DNA from: Clostridia bacterium
GTDB lineage: Bacteria; Bacillota_A; Clostridia; Christensenellales; Aristaeellaceae
Reading direction: 5' to 3'
NCBI GenBank assembly: GCA_017938645.1
Contig: JAGBBE010000007.1
Span: 1-32,567, forward strand
Length of the DNA stretch: 32,567 nucleotides
In this document: in pieces, positions 31,084 through 32,567 of the stretch
How positions within the stretch are numbered: the first letter of the stretch is position 1
Layout of the letters: the number at the start of each line of letters is the position of its first letter
The notes under the pieces: generated by a model
The model's database searches: none
What the model saw: the letters and a program-made list of their open reading frames with translations, nothing else
What the model was told of the DNA's origin: nothing
Program-made: the position numbers and the translations under genes

Positions 31084-31269
31084 TCAATGTCCCTTGATAT
31101 ATCCGATGATCAGCGCGACAACCAGCGCAACGACCAGCGCAGCAATGATGCCGTCCAGCACCGGAATGGGCATGCGCAGCTTTTCGTAGAAACGCTCCTT
31201 GGCGTTCTGAGGACCTTCGGGTCCTTTTCCGTCGCCGCGCGATACCACGGTTTCTCTTTCGTCGGCCAT
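31084..31269 (-). CDS. Small single-span membrane protein coupled to mglC
   Basis: 61 residues. The ATG at 31269-31267 overlaps the mglC stop as TAATG, so translation is probably coupled. The first ~35 residues are polar and charged (A-D-E-R-E-T-V, then K-E-R-F-Y-E-K-L-R-M-P-I-P). One hydrophobic helix follows (about 38-57, rich in Ala, Val, Ile and Leu), and the protein ends I-K-G-H. It matches no family known to me. As the last gene of a galactose-type ABC transporter operon, it may be an accessory subunit or stabiliser of the transporter; this is inference. Confidence 0.75.
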   Translation of the reverse strand: MADERETVVSRGDGKGPEGPQNAKERFYEKLRMPIPVLDGIIAALVVALVVALIIGYIKGH

Positions 31270-32282
31270 TACTTCTTCACCAGATACTTGCGCAGGTCAA
31301 GAGCAACGGCGATGATGATCACCAGACCCTGCACGATGTAGGTGTAGCTGGTTTCGATGCCCATGAACTGCATAGCGATCTTGAGCAGTTCGAAGACCAG
31401 AACGCCGATGAGGATGCCGGAGATCTTGCCGACGCCGCCGTTGACGGAAACGCCGCCGATGGTACAGCCGGCGATGGCTTCGAGCTCGTAGCCCTGAGCG
31501 GTGTTAACCGAAGCGCCGCCGGACTTGGCAGCCATCAGGAAGCCGCACAGGCCGTAAAGAATGCCGGCCAGCATGTAGATCAGGATCTTGGTCTTGTTGC
31601 AGTTGACGCCGGCAACTTCAGCAGCATTTTCGTTGCCGCCGATGGCGTACATGTACTTGCCGTGACGGGTCTTGTTATACAGGAACCACATGAAGATGCC
31701 CACAGCCAAAGCAATCAGGAACACATAGGTGAACATACGGTTGCCCACGAAGCCGGTGGCCAGCTTGGTGTAGTCGCGGCGCAGACCGCCGATGGGCATA
31801 GCGCCGGTGTAGACCAGGCAGATGCCGTAAACCAGGGTCTGCATGCCCAGGGTGGCAATGAAGGGCGGAACCTTGAAGATGGAGATGATGGAACCGTTGA
31901 TCGCGCCGATGAAGCCGCAGATGGCCAGCACGCCGAGCAGCACCACGATGATGGGCAGTTCGCCGATGTTGGGGTAGAACTTATCAGCGTAGTCGCCCTT
32001 CTGCAGGAAGATGGCGCTCAGACAGGCGGCGAAGCCCGCAACGCGGCCGGCAGAAAGGTCGGTGCCCTTGGTGATCAAACAGCCGGAAACGCCCACAGCA
32101 ATGATGAAGCGAACGGCGGTGTTGCTGATGAGGTTACGGATATTGCCGATGGAGAAGAAGTTGGGGCGGGCAATACCTACCGCCAAAGAGATGAGGATGA
32201 TGCCCACGATGATGATGTTGTCGCGAAGCAAAGCCTTTACTTTCGCGGCAGAAAACTTGTTGGACTGAACCTGGGTCTGCAT
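31269..32282 (-). CDS. mglC: Galactose/methyl galactoside ABC transporter permease
   Basis: 337 residues from ATG at 32282, 8 bases after AGAGGAG; the in-frame GTG at 32288 is only 2 bases from that site. It is a ribose/galactose-type (CUT2) permease with eight to ten helices. Recognisable blocks are I-T-K-G-T-D-L-S-A-G-R, N-G-S-I-I-S-I-F-K-V-P-P-F-I-A-T-L-G-M, A-I-G-G-N-E-N-A-A-E-V-A-G-V and the late G-Y-E-L-E-A-I-A-G-C-T-I-G-G-V-S. The partial mglA gene lies immediately upstream on the same strand, which supports the galactose assignment, although related sugars are possible. Confidence 0.93.
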   Translation of the reverse strand: MQTQVQSNKFSAAKVKALLRDNIIIVGIILISLAVGIARPNFFSIGNIRNLISNTAVRFIIAVGVSGCLITKGTDLSAGRVAGFAACLSAIFLQKGDYADKFYPNIGELPIIVVLLGVLAICGFIGAINGSIISIFKVPPFIATLGMQTLVYGICLVYTGAMPIGGLRRDYTKLATGFVGNRMFTYVFLIALAVGIFMWFLYNKTRHGKYMYAIGGNENAAEVAGVNCNKTKILIYMLAGILYGLCGFLMAAKSGGASVNTAQGYELEAIAGCTIGGVSVNGGVGKISGILIGVLVFELLKIAMQFMGIETSYTYIVQGLVIIIAVALDLRKYLVKK

Positions 32283-32306
32283 AGTCACTGCTCCTCTCTA
32301 AGTTGA

Positions 32307-32567
32307 TCAGGCGGTGGCGCTGTTCTGCGCTGCCACTGCTCTGCTGCTGCCGGTTTCAAACTGGGTGGCCAGTTCCATGATGTTCTCCTGAGTGGCGTCC
32401 TTGCCATCCACAAAGCCGGTTACGCGGCCTTCGCACATGACCATGATGCGGTCGCTCATGCCGATGAGCTCGCCCATTTCGGAGGAAATCATGATAATCG
32501 ACTTGCCCTGCTTGGCAAGCTCGGCGATGATGCAGTAGATTTCGTACTTTGCACCGACGTCGATGCC
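32307..32567 (-). CDS. mglA: Sugar ABC transporter ATP-binding protein, C-terminal end (partial)
   Basis: 86 residues are present; the frame enters from the right edge without a start. It begins [11 protein letters not shown], the piece that follows the Walker B region in the second ATPase half of MglA/RbsA-type proteins. It continues through [11 protein letters not shown] and [14 protein letters not shown], and ends with a short Ala/Ser-rich tail. These proteins carry two fused ATPase domains and power CUT2 sugar permeases. The mglC start lies 25 bases downstream, so the two form an operon; the binding protein gene (mglB) is probably outside the window. Confidence 0.92.
   Translation of the reverse strand, partial: GIDVGAKYEIYCIIAELAKQGKSIIMISSEMGELIGMSDRIMVMCEGRVTGFVDGKDATQENIMELATQFETGSSRAVAAQNSATA

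Overview
The window looks like chromosomal DNA of a GC-rich, endospore-forming, probably gut-associated Clostridia member (Bacillota). The evidence is a SpoIVB sporulation peptidase, the rplI-dnaB block, MEP-pathway IspG, strong AGGAGG-type ribosome sites with several TTG/GTG starts, signal peptides of the form ...SMSFA(x)AE, and dense intrinsic terminators. No tRNA, rRNA, CRISPR array or prophage was seen. The only mobile-element remnant is the 3' end of an IS1182-type transposase at the left edge. The species assignment is inference.

Layout. 1-165: transposase tail and terminator. 168-6907 (minus strand): yybS-like membrane gene, rplI, dnaB, a structured repeat, yhaM, a lipoprotein, and a metallo-beta-lactamase/GNAT fusion. 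7060-7710: SGNH hydrolase. 7724-10157 (minus): ispG, then spoIVB behind a strong hairpin. 10249-13594: sugar ABC transporter (binding protein, a second copy of the structured repeat, two permeases) with no ATPase. 13608-14770: a CorA-type Mg2+ channel behind a long leader containing a small ORF and a terminator-like hairpin. 14772-17071: hairpin cluster, SDR reductase, aldo/keto reductase, Cys-rich DUF3795 protein. 17129-20156 (minus): PgsA and a membrane-anchored 5'-nucleotidase on a coiled-coil stalk. 20253-21599: cysteine desulfidase-type protein. 21637-22659 (minus): metallophosphoesterase. 22731-25201: S-adenosylhomocysteinase and an orphan BtuF-like binding protein. 25252-28438: GlnRS with an acidic insert, then an unknown polytopic membrane protein. 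28482-32567 (minus): mglA (partial), mglC and a 61-residue membrane protein; then a secreted acidic repeat protein and a DUF4127 protein.

The most interesting signals are regulatory. (i) A perfect 16-bp hairpin with a U tract sits directly before the spoIVB ATG and contains its Shine-Dalgarno sequence. (ii) The corA leader encodes a 26-residue peptide beginning M-D-A-D-P behind a near-perfect SD, followed by a terminator-like hairpin whose 3' arm holds the only plausible corA SD; this recalls Mg2+-sensing leader peptides such as enterobacterial MgtL. (iii) Two ~170-bp copies of an intergenic element carry several hairpins with paired compensatory base changes, each copy flanked by its own matched outer hairpins. 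The MBL-GNAT fusion and the absence of gdpP from the yybS-rplI-dnaB block are the most notable protein-level oddities.
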